Shown piece after piece: positions 16,472 to 25,451 of a stretch of 64,000 nt of DNA. The notes beneath the pieces are model-generated. The model was not told where the DNA came from. It did not search any database and was given only the letters and a program-made list of their open reading frames with translations. A program made the translations under genes and the position numbers. Within the stretch, counting starts at the first letter, position 1. The number at the start of each line of letters is the position of its first letter. Origin of the DNA: Vibrio methylphosphonaticus (GTDB lineage: Bacteria > Pseudomonadota > Gammaproteobacteria > Enterobacterales > Vibrionaceae); contig NZ_JAMKMS010000006.1 of the NCBI RefSeq assembly GCF_023634655.1, forward strand, positions 124,001 through 188,000, given 5' to 3'.

Positions 16472-18496
16472 TCAGTTAGCGCATTTTGTCGCTAAGATCG
16501 TTAAAGGCGCACCAAGGTCATCAAACTTTAAGCTCCAGACATATCGTCCTTCTTCCAGAATCGTCACCGCCGTATCTTTCCCATAGCCCCCAAATTTAAG
16601 CGTGTTTTCTTGACCAAGCTTGACGCTTAGTCCTTCCGCGGTGAATTGAGGCTTCCAATCTTTTGTGGCGTATTGCATTCGATAGCTGCCGGGTTTTTCA
16701 CTAGCGACAACTTGATACACGCCGTTTCCTTTGTATTCAAACGCTCGAGATGATGTGTGCTTCCAGTTAGAGTCACTGAAGTCACCCACAACATAGAGTG
16801 ATTCATCAATGGGACCTGCCTCGGGCAATGTTGGGTTATCACAAGCGCTCATGAAGGCATCACCAGTGCTGACGGTAGAGGCGGCAATCAGCCCGATTGG
16901 AGCCGCACCAGTTGGCTGATCAATGTGAAGAAAACGGCCTTCAAATGGAGACAGTGCTATTGAGTAGAATCCAGATGAAAGCGCTATTTTTTCGTCCGAT
17001 TGTAAGTCAGTCAAGGTCGAGGAGGAGGCGATCGTGTCACTGGATATCGATATTTGTTGATCGCTGTTTGAGACATTGAGGATGTATAGAATCGACTCGT
17101 CTTGGTCTTGTTTAACGTCAGCGTAACTGACTTGGTCTGCCAACACGTTGGTTCGCGATCCGTTAGATAACGCTGGATGCTGCGCTCTCAGTGCCATTAA
17201 TTCGCTAACATATGTCTTAAGATTGGCTTGTTGAGAGTTCAGCGTGGTATTGATGCCTTCTATACGAGCACTCGTGCGAGCGACATGATCATCGCACTTT
17301 CCAATGATGGCGCAGTCATTGTCAATTCGATTGGCAAACCCTTCTAGTTCGTCCCCAATTTCGTCCCCATAATAAAGGGTGATCGGGCCGGTGTAAGCGG
17401 CTTGGAATGATACTGCTGCTTTATAGCGCTGCCAGTATCCATCATCATTTGGGTCGGCAAGGTTGCCACGTTGAATAAGATCGCCAAAGCGGACTAGGTC
17501 ATGGTTGCCTAACATGAGGTTTGGCTTAGCATGGTCTGGGTACAGGGCATGAAGGTTCATACCTTCCGCGATCCATTCGCCTGTTTTTCCGCCGACGCCG
17601 GCTTCATTCACGGCTAAGGTTTCTACGAGTCTATATCGTACGGGAAAATCAAAGGCTGAACAAAGCGCTGGTGATTCGTCAGAACCGTAACCAGTTTCAA
17701 TAATCTTGTTTTCACCAGCCCAGATTTCCGCCACCATGTAGCCTAATGGATTCACTTGATGGCCATCTTGGTTGGTATACGTAACGGATTGAGAGGCATC
17801 ATCAACGGTTTTACGAATTTCTTGCCAGGCTTGCGTTGGAACTTGATAGGCTTGGTCAAGTCGCCAGCCATCAATTTTAAGTTCTTTAATCCAGTATTCT
17901 GCAACTTCTTTGTAGAAGGGTAGGCTTTCTGGATAGCTGACGGGATTGTCGCTGCCAACCGGTGTTAAGCCGCTAGGCGACGGGACGACATTGCTTTTAT
18001 GATGCCCAAACACGCCGTCGAAGAAAACATACATTCCACGGGCATGAGCCTCATCGACTAATTTTCTTGCATCATCTAGGGTGCCAAAACGCGGATCAAT
18101 TTCAAAGTAGTTAGTCGCAAAATAGCCTGTCGCGTCCAATCGATCTGCCCAATGGTCTTGTCCCGAGATAGGTTCAGAGTTGAAAATCGGAGTCAGCCAT
18201 AAGCCGTTCATACCGAGTGATTGGATATAGTCAAGTGAATCGATAATACCTTGTATGTCACCTTTGTGATGGCTGGTGCCATAGCCAGTACCATGACCAA
18301 TGCTATCATCGCCATTGACGAAGCTTTCAACCATGACTTGATAGATACGAAGGTCATTGGCCGCTGAAATGTTTGAAGAGTCACAGCTATAAAATAATGG
18401 TTTTGTCTGCTCCGACGGTGTCGTTGACTCAGAAGCACAACCAAAAAGCAAAGCGGAAGTGATGGATAGATAGAGTGCCTTTTTTATGGGTTTCAC
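16472..18496 (-). CDS. GH13 alpha-amylase family lipoprotein
   Basis: 674 residues with lipoprotein signal MKPIKKALYLSITSALLFGC, so exported and lipid-anchored. The catalytic barrel follows: LRIYQVMVESFVNGD, MNGLWLTPIFNSEP, VFFDGVFGHH (region I), DGWRLDQAYQV (nucleophile Asp, region II), VAEIWAG (acid/base Glu, region III) and MLGNHDLVRFGD (region IV Asp). Around residues 455-560 lies a beta-rich amylase C-domain, and the last 110 residues (SLYVVGDFSDSNWK to the end) look like a starch-binding or pullulanase-associated beta domain. It should act on alpha-glucans or maltodextrins in the periplasm or at the surface. The gene is monocistronic. Confidence 0.9.
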   Translation of the reverse strand: MKPIKKALYLSITSALLFGCASESTTPSEQTKPLFYSCDSSNISAANDLRIYQVMVESFVNGDDSIGHGTGYGTSHHKGDIQGIIDSLDYIQSLGMNGLWLTPIFNSEPISGQDHWADRLDATGYFATNYFEIDPRFGTLDDARKLVDEAHARGMYVFFDGVFGHHKSNVVPSPSGLTPVGSDNPVSYPESLPFYKEVAEYWIKELKIDGWRLDQAYQVPTQAWQEIRKTVDDASQSVTYTNQDGHQVNPLGYMVAEIWAGENKIIETGYGSDESPALCSAFDFPVRYRLVETLAVNEAGVGGKTGEWIAEGMNLHALYPDHAKPNLMLGNHDLVRFGDLIQRGNLADPNDDGYWQRYKAAVSFQAAYTGPITLYYGDEIGDELEGFANRIDNDCAIIGKCDDHVARTSARIEGINTTLNSQQANLKTYVSELMALRAQHPALSNGSRTNVLADQVSYADVKQDQDESILYILNVSNSDQQISISSDTIASSSTLTDLQSDEKIALSSGFYSIALSPFEGRFLHIDQPTGAAPIGLIAASTVSTGDAFMSACDNPTLPEAGPIDESLYVVGDFSDSNWKHTSSRAFEYKGNGVYQVVASEKPGSYRMQYATKDWKPQFTAEGLSVKLGQENTLKFGGYGKDTAVTILEEGRYVWSLKFDDLGAPLTILATKCAN

Positions 18497-18685
18497 GTGA
18501 TGTCCTTTTCATTTTTATAGTAGGGCAACGTGAATGATGAACGATATAAAGTGCAGAAAAATCCACCATATTTAAATGATATAGGGAGGAGTAAGAAGGC
18601 TGAGAGAGCGCTATCACGCTTGGTTCCAATCTAAGGAAGTGTAACGTGATAGGCGTCTTGTTTTGTGCGTTTACGAGATAAAAAA

Positions 18686-20446
18686 TTATTTATTTCCGAT
18701 GGCAATGCCTTCTCGTCTTGGATCAGCGGCGCCTTCTAGCCCATTTTCAGTGACTCGAATGGCGTGTAAGCCCGAATTAAGATCTCGAGTGTTGACCTTG
18801 TAACCCATTTTCTCGAATGGTTGAGAAAATTGAGTGAGTGGTGTGCCACTTTCTAGATCCATTTCGCCAAAACGGTTGATCATTTTCGGTTGGTTGATTG
18901 CTTGTTGGATATCCATTCCCCAGTCAACATGTGCGACGATACTTTGCGCCACATAGCCGATAATACGGCTACCACCAGGGGAACCTATCGCCATGTATGG
19001 CTTGTCCGCCCTCATCATAATGGTCGGTGACATAGACGAGCGAGGTCGCTTCCCCGGCTCTATGCGATTGGCGATGGGTTTACCATCTTTTTCACCCAAA
19101 AAAGAAAAGTCGGTGAGTTCATTATTTAGCAGGAAGCCCGACGCCATCACGCGTGAACCAAATACGTTTTCAACCGAAGACGTCATGGAGACAACGTTTC
19201 CTTCAGAGTCAATGACATTGAAATGCGTGGTTGAGGGTAATTCGATAGATTGGTCTTGTGAACCGTTAGCAAGCTCTGGGTTTGGTGTGCCAAACGGTGC
19301 CGTTTGTAATGCCTTATTGGGTGTAATGAGGCCACTTCTTGTTGCGATGTATTCCTTGTTAAGTAATCCATCGGAGGGGACATCATAGAAATCACTATCG
19401 GCCATGTACATGCCTCTATCTGCGAACGCGAGACGAGAAGCGTCGGCGAGGATCTGCCAACTTACAGGGTTGTTAGCACCTGTTTTAGCAAGGTCAAACT
19501 CTTCAATGGTCATCAGTATCTGACCGATTGTAAGCGCGCCGCTGCTTGGTGGCCCCATACCGCATATGTCGTATTGCTTATACGGTGCACAAATCGGTGC
19601 CCGTTCTACAACAGAATAATTCGTGAGGTCTTGTTGGCTAAGCAGGCCAGGGTTTCCTTTAGCATTACTAACGGCATCAATAATCGACTGGGCCACTGCG
19701 CCTTGGTAGAAACCATCAGCACCTTTGTCTGCGATTAACGAGAGAGTATTTGCATACTCTGGGTTCTTCAGAATAGTACCTTGTGTTTTTGCATTGCCAT
19801 TACTGTCTAACAAATACTGGCGTGTATCAGAGTGGCGGGATAGGAATTCTTTATCTCGTTCAATTAGAGAGGCCAGTCGTGCACTAACTGGGAAACCATT
19901 TTTTGCAAGTTCAACAGTCGGTTGAATTAATGATGCCCAACTTAGCTTGCCGTATTTTTGGTGGGTATCCCAGAGTAATTTAACCGTGCCAGGTGTGCCG
20001 ACTGAGCGTCCGCCAACGACTGCATCGTAGAACTTCATTGGCTTACCATCATCACCTATGAACAAGTTGCTGGTGGCCTTTAGAGGGGCTGTTTCGCGAC
20101 CATCATAAGTGGTGAGCTTGTTACCCTTAGCATCCCAATAGACTAAGAAAGAACCACCGCCAATACCACTAGATTGAGGCTCAACTAGGCCTAGTGTAAG
20201 TTGTATTGCAACCATGGCATCTATCGCATTCCCTCCTCTAGCTAACACGTCAGCACCAGCTTGACTTGCTGTTGGGTTGGCAGCTGTGACCATCCAATCC
20301 GTCGCGGTAACTATAGATTTGTTTTCTACGTGAGTGGTCGGTTCTGGCGCAAATGCGTCGGTGGCTTGTTGTGAGGCAAATACCGGGTTACTCATTGCAA
20401 TAAAAAGCAATGATAGTAAGTGTTTAGGAGGGGCACAGAGATGCAT
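18686..20446 (-). CDS. ggt: Gamma-glutamyltransferase
   Basis: 586 residues with a Sec signal (MHLCAPPKHLLSLLFIAMSNPVFA), so periplasmic. The proenzyme hallmark is ELPSTTHFNVIDSEGNVVS: autocleavage before the second Thr makes the small subunit with the N-terminal catalytic Thr. Substrate-binding segments DGRETAP, SGIGGGSFLVYW, GMGPPSSGALTIGQ and the small-subunit SSMSPTIM and GSPGGSRI are all present. The enzyme cleaves gamma-glutamyl compounds such as glutathione. A LysR-type regulator gene lies 230 bases upstream on the same strand, separated by a hairpin. Confidence 0.95.
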   Translation of the reverse strand: MHLCAPPKHLLSLLFIAMSNPVFASQQATDAFAPEPTTHVENKSIVTATDWMVTAANPTASQAGADVLARGGNAIDAMVAIQLTLGLVEPQSSGIGGGSFLVYWDAKGNKLTTYDGRETAPLKATSNLFIGDDGKPMKFYDAVVGGRSVGTPGTVKLLWDTHQKYGKLSWASLIQPTVELAKNGFPVSARLASLIERDKEFLSRHSDTRQYLLDSNGNAKTQGTILKNPEYANTLSLIADKGADGFYQGAVAQSIIDAVSNAKGNPGLLSQQDLTNYSVVERAPICAPYKQYDICGMGPPSSGALTIGQILMTIEEFDLAKTGANNPVSWQILADASRLAFADRGMYMADSDFYDVPSDGLLNKEYIATRSGLITPNKALQTAPFGTPNPELANGSQDQSIELPSTTHFNVIDSEGNVVSMTSSVENVFGSRVMASGFLLNNELTDFSFLGEKDGKPIANRIEPGKRPRSSMSPTIMMRADKPYMAIGSPGGSRIIGYVAQSIVAHVDWGMDIQQAINQPKMINRFGEMDLESGTPLTQFSQPFEKMGYKVNTRDLNSGLHAIRVTENGLEGAADPRREGIAIGNK

Positions 20447-20624
20447 GGCGAGTCCTTATCGAGTTGATTCTTGTTCCATGCGGATAAGTCTCGGTGACAA
20501 TGTGGCAGTTAGCAATGAAAGGTTGCTATTAAAGCGAATTTTAGTGGCAGACCTATCGAAACACGTCTGCCATTTGGCAGGATGTGTAAATGATAGGGTT
20601 AACATGTTTGGCAGGATAGAGCAG

Positions 20625-20656
20625 GCGAGGTAGCGTAACCATGTACGTTACCTCGC
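20625..20656 (-). terminator. Hairpin after LysR gene
   Basis: GCGAGGTAGCGTA (20625-20637) and TACGTTACCTCGC (20644-20656) form a 13-bp stem with one wobble pair and a 6-nt loop, just beyond the stop of the reverse-strand LysR gene. It probably separates that transcript from ggt. Confidence 0.6.
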
Positions 20657-20675
20657 AGAGTTCACAACGTTTAGG

Positions 20676-21566
20676 CTATGTCGTTAAATCGGCAACAAAC
20701 TCGGGTTGCTCGACCGTTGCTGGTTTGAGTTGGTTTTTAAGCCAGCTATTGAATAAACCAAAGTCAGAGTGCATAGGCCAAAATAATGACGCCACGACTT
20801 TTTTACCGCAGAAAAGCGGGTGGTCACTGATGATACGCAGACCTTTGCTACGATTATATTGGTCAAGAATATATTCAGGTAACAGAGCAATACCTTTTTG
20901 CGCGGCACATAAGTCAACAATGGTATTCAAATCATCCAAACGCCATAAGTTATTGGAGGCGACATGGGAGAGGTTTAGTAACTCATCTACGCCATCCATT
21001 AGCAAGATCCTAGGAGGGTTTGCTTCATCATCAAGTTGAACATTCTCATGACTTACCCACCAACAGTTTGCCTGAAATAATTCTTCGACATTAAAGTCAT
21101 TGTTGGTTTTATGGTAAGGATTCCCTAATGCAAGATCGATTTTTCCTTCGCTTAGGTAATTACCAAGAATAAAGCTTGGTTTTGTGACAACGTGTAAATC
21201 AACATTCGGGAATGCATCGGAAAATTCGAGTAAAGTTTGTTTCACTTTATTGTTAAAGACGAGCGGGTCGATGCCCACACGGTAGACTATCTGTTCAGAG
21301 ACGTTCATTTGTTGAGCAACAGTAAGTAGCTCTTTGTATTTACCAATGACGGGTGTCGACAAATGAAATAACCGCTTACCTCTGGCAGTCAATGATATTT
21401 TGGTGTGCTGCCTGCAAAACACCTCAAAGCCTAAATCTGACTCTAAATTTTGCACAGCAGTGCTGACGGTAGATTGAGATTTTCCAAGTTTTCTAGCAGC
21501 GGAGCTAAAAGACCCTTCGTTAACCACCGCTACAAACGAAACAATGTTTTCGAACTGTAGTTTCAT
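20676..21566 (-). CDS. LysR-type transcriptional regulator
   Basis: 296 residues. The N-terminal winged helix-turn-helix is typical (FVAVVNEGSFSSAARKLGKSQSTVSTAVQNLESDLGFEVFCR). A co-inducer binding domain follows, with YRVGIDPLVFN and the GIALLPEYI segment near the C-terminus. The target is unknown. Candidates are ggt downstream and the flp/tad locus, whose promoter lies in the divergent gap to its right; neither is shown by the sequence. Confidence 0.9.
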   Translation of the reverse strand: MKLQFENIVSFVAVVNEGSFSSAARKLGKSQSTVSTAVQNLESDLGFEVFCRQHTKISLTARGKRLFHLSTPVIGKYKELLTVAQQMNVSEQIVYRVGIDPLVFNNKVKQTLLEFSDAFPNVDLHVVTKPSFILGNYLSEGKIDLALGNPYHKTNNDFNVEELFQANCWWVSHENVQLDDEANPPRILLMDGVDELLNLSHVASNNLWRLDDLNTIVDLCAAQKGIALLPEYILDQYNRSKGLRIISDHPLFCGKKVVASLFWPMHSDFGLFNSWLKNQLKPATVEQPEFVADLTT

Positions 21567-22040
21567 GAATAGACCCCGGATACTGACAGAATAAGCGTAT
21601 TAATATTTATATAATTATTCTGGCACGATACCGACTTGACGTTAGTTTTACAACTGGTCAATAAAGATAAAGTGACTAAAGCAAGTAAAATATATCAAAT
21701 TCACTGAATTTATCTGAACTTTATAAATTGTATTACAACTAAAGATCATTTTTACTCCGTTCTCACAGCAATCTAAAATAACCTCAAAGCACAAAAGGTG
21801 ATCTGTGCCACATATCCATGTAGTGGTGAAAGTATTTTCATATTCGTTTGGAGCTTGGTGGTTTGCCATTAAGCTGCTGTTTTATATTGATTTGTAATTT
21901 CTTTCGTGTTGACTTGTGTGGCTGTTCGTGATTTTGATGTACACATTATTGATTTAATCGATAGAGGTTATTTTTAAGCGGCTTGAATTGTTAATTAAAA
22001 TAGAGTTCGGTTTGGGAATGATTTATAAAAAGGGAAAGAT
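21567..22040. other. 474-bp intergenic region between LysR gene and flp
   Basis: AT-rich DNA that should hold the divergent LysR promoter and the flp/tad promoter. A good ribosome site (AAAGGGAAAG) precedes flp. No coding region, RNA gene or convincing operator was seen. Confidence 0.6.
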
Positions 22041-22262
22041 ATGTTTACTCAACTATATGTAAAAGCATCAACTTTGATGACTGAGTTTAAAAATGATGAA
22101 CGTGGTGTCACTGCGATTGAATATGGTTTGATAGCGGTTGCGATGGCTGCTGTTTTAGGGGTAGTCTTTGGTGGTGGTGTTGGTGGGGGTGATATAGGTA
22201 AGGCTCTTAAGGCAGTATTTGATTCTATTACTACGGCTTTAGGTGGAACACCAACAACATAA
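22041..22262 (+). CDS. flp: Flp/Fap-type major pilin
   Basis: 73 residues. A short basic/acidic leader ends in NDERG, and the predicted processing site is followed by VTAIEYGLIAVAMAAVLGVVF, with Glu at +5 and Tyr at +6 of the mature form as in Flp pilins. A glycine-rich stretch (GGGVGGGDIG) and a short C-terminal helix complete the typical tiny pilin. It polymerises into Tad (Flp) pili for surface adhesion and aggregation. It is the first gene of the tad locus, separated from tadV by a hairpin. Confidence 0.95.
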   Translation: MFTQLYVKASTLMTEFKNDERGVTAIEYGLIAVAMAAVLGVVFGGGVGGGDIGKALKAVFDSITTALGGTPTT

Positions 22263-22272
22263 TAATGATATA

Positions 22273-22308
22273 GTATCTCGAGCTAGTTAAAAATCACGCT
22301 CGAGATAC
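22273..22308 (+). terminator. Stem-loop between flp and tadV
   Basis: GTATCTCGAGC (22273-22283) and GCTCGAGATAC (22298-22308) form a perfect 11-bp stem with a 14-nt loop. No U-run follows. It could act as a partial terminator or a 3'-end stabiliser, so that flp mRNA exceeds the rest of the operon. Confidence 0.65.
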
Positions 22309-22328
22309 ATATAAGTGAACTTTCATTA

Positions 22329-22757
22329 ATGCTGTATTTGAATATATTAATCGTATTTTGCAGCATACTGTCGCTGTCAGATATTTTTCGAAGAAAACTG
22401 CCAAATTTAGCGTTGATATTGTTAGGTGTTTTTCAGCTTTCGATGCTAAATATTACCAATATCCACATAACGACGTTCTTACTTGTGCTGTCTATTGGTT
22501 TTGTTCTTTTCTATTTCGATTGTATTGGTGGCGGAGATGTAAAGTATGCAGCTGTTCTATCATTGGCGCTACCTCTCACACGGTTGCCGGAAGCATTGTC
22601 GTATACAGCTTACGCTGGAGGTATGCTTATTATTGCTTACTATATACTGTATTTTTTTTCCGAAACAAAGAAAATACAGCATATGAAACTGCCATATGGG
22701 GTAGCGATTAGCGTTGGCTTTTATTTAGCGATATTCGATCACCACTCTAGTATCTAA
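22329..22757 (+). CDS. tadV: Flp prepilin peptidase (TadV/CpaA, A24 family)
   Basis: 142 residues, four or five membrane segments. The two catalytic aspartates of A24 aspartyl peptidases are visible: one in LSDIFRRKLPN after TM1 and one in the GxGD-type motif FDCIGGGDVKYAA. It cleaves the leader of Flp and the pseudopilins TadE and TadF at the inner membrane. It starts 66 bases after flp. Confidence 0.9.
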   Translation: MLYLNILIVFCSILSLSDIFRRKLPNLALILLGVFQLSMLNITNIHITTFLLVLSIGFVLFYFDCIGGGDVKYAAVLSLALPLTRLPEALSYTAYAGGMLIIAYYILYFFSETKKIQHMKLPYGVAISVGFYLAIFDHHSSI

Positions 22758-22783
22758 AATGTAAAATAAGTGACGTGGTAACC

Positions 22784-23608
22784 ATGCGCTCAAGAATTGT
22801 TTTATTAATCGCTTCGATAGCATTGATTATTGGAGTGGTTGGCCTTGTCGATTTGATGAAGAAGGCCCCAGTTCAAGTAAAGACAAATGAACCGGTTATT
22901 AACGTCGCTGAAGAGCGTCATGTGACGGTTTGGAAAGCAATTAATCCCATTGTAAAAGGCAAACCGATATCCATTGAGTTAGTGAAAAAAACTCAACTCC
23001 CTCTTAGTGAGGCGCTTAAGTTTGGTATCAAAAATGATACCAAAGTGGACTTTGACCCTAGCACGCTTACCAATACCGATATTCACCAAGGTGCGATTAT
23101 CATGCCTGAATATCAAACCTCTCGAACTCAGCCCGGCTATATCGACCTTCTAATTACAAATGGTATGACGCTCTACCCGCTTCAAGTTAGCGACAAAAAC
23201 CTCATTAATGATTACATTCGACCTGGTGGGTACGTCGATGTATTGACGGTGAGCTCACCTAACATCAATCTTGCGGCCAATGCCGATAAGCCAAAGCGTT
23301 TTAAAGGGGTAAAAGCCTCGATGTTTCTTAAACACGTTAAAGTGTTAAGTGTTGATGATGGTGACGACAGTGATGTGATATCTGCTCGCGCATCCGTTAA
23401 AGAAAAAGGTATGACCACGATAGTCATAGAAGTGCATCCTGATGATCTAGCTAGACTTGCACTCGCACAACGAACGATGCATATCGAGATTTACCGTAGC
23501 CAAACTTATCAAAAACCCACTTATGCAGAAGTTCGGAGCATCATGGACAATTATGTTGGTGTGGAAGAGTTTCGTGGCAACACTGCAAACCCTAGAGAGG
23601 CGATGTAA
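22784..23608 (+). CDS. rcpC: Tad pilus assembly protein RcpC/CpaB
   Basis: About 274 residues from the ATG at 22784; a GTG nine bases upstream (22775) is also possible and sits at better distance from AATAAG. A single N-terminal membrane segment (RIVLLIASIALIIGVVGLVDLM) anchors a periplasmic protein with the SAF-like region (VWKAINPIVKGKPISIELVKKTQLP) and the RcpC/CpaB C-domain (NLINDYIRPGGYVDVLTV). It supports secretin stability and pilus modification in related systems. It overlaps rcpA by one base. Confidence 0.9.
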   Translation: MRSRIVLLIASIALIIGVVGLVDLMKKAPVQVKTNEPVINVAEERHVTVWKAINPIVKGKPISIELVKKTQLPLSEALKFGIKNDTKVDFDPSTLTNTDIHQGAIIMPEYQTSRTQPGYIDLLITNGMTLYPLQVSDKNLINDYIRPGGYVDVLTVSSPNINLAANADKPKRFKGVKASMFLKHVKVLSVDDGDDSDVISARASVKEKGMTTIVIEVHPDDLARLALAQRTMHIEIYRSQTYQKPTYAEVRSIMDNYVGVEEFRGNTANPREAM

Positions 23609-24975
23609 TGGATCGTTTAGCAACAAATACTCGTCTTTTCCTGCACGTATTGTTTGGGCTCTATGCCCTGCTTGTGAGTCAATTTGCGCTGGCGGCCGAT
23701 CGTTATATAACGATTAACGACGGTAGGCATATTCAATTGCCGGTCCCTATCGGTAAGGTTTTTATTAGCAACCCGGATATAGCCGATTACAAAATCATCA
23801 ATGAGACGACATTAGTTGTGTTTGCCAATGGGATGGGGCAATCCCGTCTGATCGTTTACGGCATGCAAGAAGACGTACTGCTATCAGACAGAATTATCGT
23901 TGATTTGGACCTTTCTCAGTTACGTCGACAAGTAAAATTTCATTTTCCAGACTCTGAAATCAAACTTGAATCCATTGGCGAACAAGTTGCGGTCAGTGGT
24001 GTTGTTAATAGTGAACAAGAACGCGACGAAGTCTATCGTTTAGTCGCGACGATGCTCGGACGAGAAAAAACGGAACGATGGGACAAATCGGAGAAGCTCA
24101 AGTTTAAGGCTGATGGCATTGATTTGGAAGAGCCTGAAAGCATGGTGTTTGCCAGAAATATGACGTGGGAAGGCATTGTTGAGCGGCTAGAAGTGGCCAC
24201 TGTACAGCAAGTGAACGTGAAGATTTCTGTCGCACAAGTAACGGAATCATTTGGTGAGACGATTGGTGTCGATTGGGGATCTCTTGGTGCCGATGTCGGT
24301 GAGTTTGTCTTCAATCAATTTGAGGCCGCTAACCTTGCAACCGTTATTAGCGCTTTAGGTAACGAAGATATCGCTCAAGTATTGGCTGAACCCAACCTAA
24401 CCGTATTGTCTGGTGAGTCGGCAAGTTTCTTAGTCGGTGGGGAAGTCCCCGTTGTTGTCACTAATACTGGCAGCACGAACATCACGTTTAAAGAATATGG
24501 TATCCGACTTGACCTTACTGCGAAGGTACTAAGCGAAGATAAGATTCGAATGCAGCTTTTTCCAGAAGTCAGCGAGGTTGAAAAATACGTGCAAGCCGCG
24601 GGTATTGAAGTGCCTCAACTGACGTCTCGCCGTGCCATGACCACAATCGAATTGGCTGATGGCGACAGCTTTGTTCTGGGCGGTTTGATGAGTAGTGCCG
24701 ACTTTGAAGAGATGCAAAAAATCCCATTAGTTGGGGATATTCCGGTTATCGGTGCCGCCTTTAGAAAATCAGTCACTGAACGCAAGCGAACGGAGCTCAT
24801 CATTGTTGCAACCGTGAATCTTGTTCAGCCGATCAAGCCTACTGATATTCAACTCCCTATGATGCGAAAAACCTCAACGCTTGTGCGCTGGCTTAATATT
24901 GACTCAGACCACGGCTATGCAACGCCTTCTGACGCGACAATTCGATTGCTTTCTCAAGGAGGGTTTATCCAATGA
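23608..24975 (+). CDS. rcpA: Tad outer-membrane secretin
   Basis: 455 residues with a signal peptide (LFLHVLFGLYALLVSQFALA). The N-terminal part holds the pilus-assembly domain before the secretin (ITINDGRHIQLPVPIGKVFISNPDIADYKI) and a BON-like segment (VAVSGVVNSEQERDEVYRL). The secretin core follows, with VLAEPNLTVLSGESASFLVGGEVPV and the late LGGLMSS...KIPLVGDIPVIGAAF...ELIIVATVNLVQP. It forms the outer-membrane pore through which Flp pili emerge. It overlaps rcpB by four bases. Confidence 0.95.
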   Translation: MDRLATNTRLFLHVLFGLYALLVSQFALAADRYITINDGRHIQLPVPIGKVFISNPDIADYKIINETTLVVFANGMGQSRLIVYGMQEDVLLSDRIIVDLDLSQLRRQVKFHFPDSEIKLESIGEQVAVSGVVNSEQERDEVYRLVATMLGREKTERWDKSEKLKFKADGIDLEEPESMVFARNMTWEGIVERLEVATVQQVNVKISVAQVTESFGETIGVDWGSLGADVGEFVFNQFEAANLATVISALGNEDIAQVLAEPNLTVLSGESASFLVGGEVPVVVTNTGSTNITFKEYGIRLDLTAKVLSEDKIRMQLFPEVSEVEKYVQAAGIEVPQLTSRRAMTTIELADGDSFVLGGLMSSADFEEMQKIPLVGDIPVIGAAFRKSVTERKRTELIIVATVNLVQPIKPTDIQLPMMRKTSTLVRWLNIDSDHGYATPSDATIRLLSQGGFIQ

Positions 24976-25451
24976 CATTTAGGCTCTTATTAGTTTGCGC
25001 AATATTATCTCTCTCTGGCTGTACCACAGAACGTTATTTTGGTGGCAATGGTCTGGAAGCATTAGTTTATCAGCAGCATCACACGATTGAGATGTCCATA
25101 CAGGATAAAACGCATGCTCAGCAACGACTAAGCGCTTTGTTCTCTTCCGTGGAAGATGAAGATACCGGCGCACTGTATCACATTGAATATCGCAGCAACG
25201 TGGGTAAAGTACTGATAGATACCATCATCAATGATTATCCCGCTTTTAAAGTAAAAAAAGACAAGGTGACGTTAGCAAAAAACACCAAATTACTCAGTGA
25301 TTTGAAAGTGCAGATCACCTTCTATGCACTTGAAACGGAACAGTGCCATGCCGCTCAAATAGGGTTTGAACATTCTCAGACGAATTGTTTTTCTGAATCG
25401 GCAAGGTTAAAGCAAGTGGCTAATAAATCGCGCTTATTGGGAGGTAATTAA
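24972..25451 (+). CDS. rcpB: Tad lipoprotein RcpB/CpaD-like
   Basis: 159 residues with a lipoprotein signal (MTFRLLLVCAILSLSGC). The mature part is poorly conserved; the C-terminus (CHAAQIGFEHSQTNCFSESARLKQVANKSRLLGG) corresponds to the CpaD-type end with two cysteines. In Aggregatibacter, RcpB is an outer-membrane protein tied to secretin gating. The identity is supported by position between rcpA and tadZ. The stop overlaps the ribosome site of tadZ, which starts on the next base. Confidence 0.75.
   Translation: MTFRLLLVCAILSLSGCTTERYFGGNGLEALVYQQHHTIEMSIQDKTHAQQRLSALFSSVEDEDTGALYHIEYRSNVGKVLIDTIINDYPAFKVKKDKVTLAKNTKLLSDLKVQITFYALETEQCHAAQIGFEHSQTNCFSESARLKQVANKSRLLGGN

Noticed and set aside
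21624-21645. Possible sigma-54 promoter (CTGGCACGATACCGACTTG) before flp
   Set aside because: The -24-like TGGCAC is present, but no TTGC element follows at the required 5-base spacing, and the site is about 400 bases from flp.
24033-24803. Reverse-strand ORFs inside rcpA
   Set aside because: Fully covered by a well-supported secretin gene and not independently supported.
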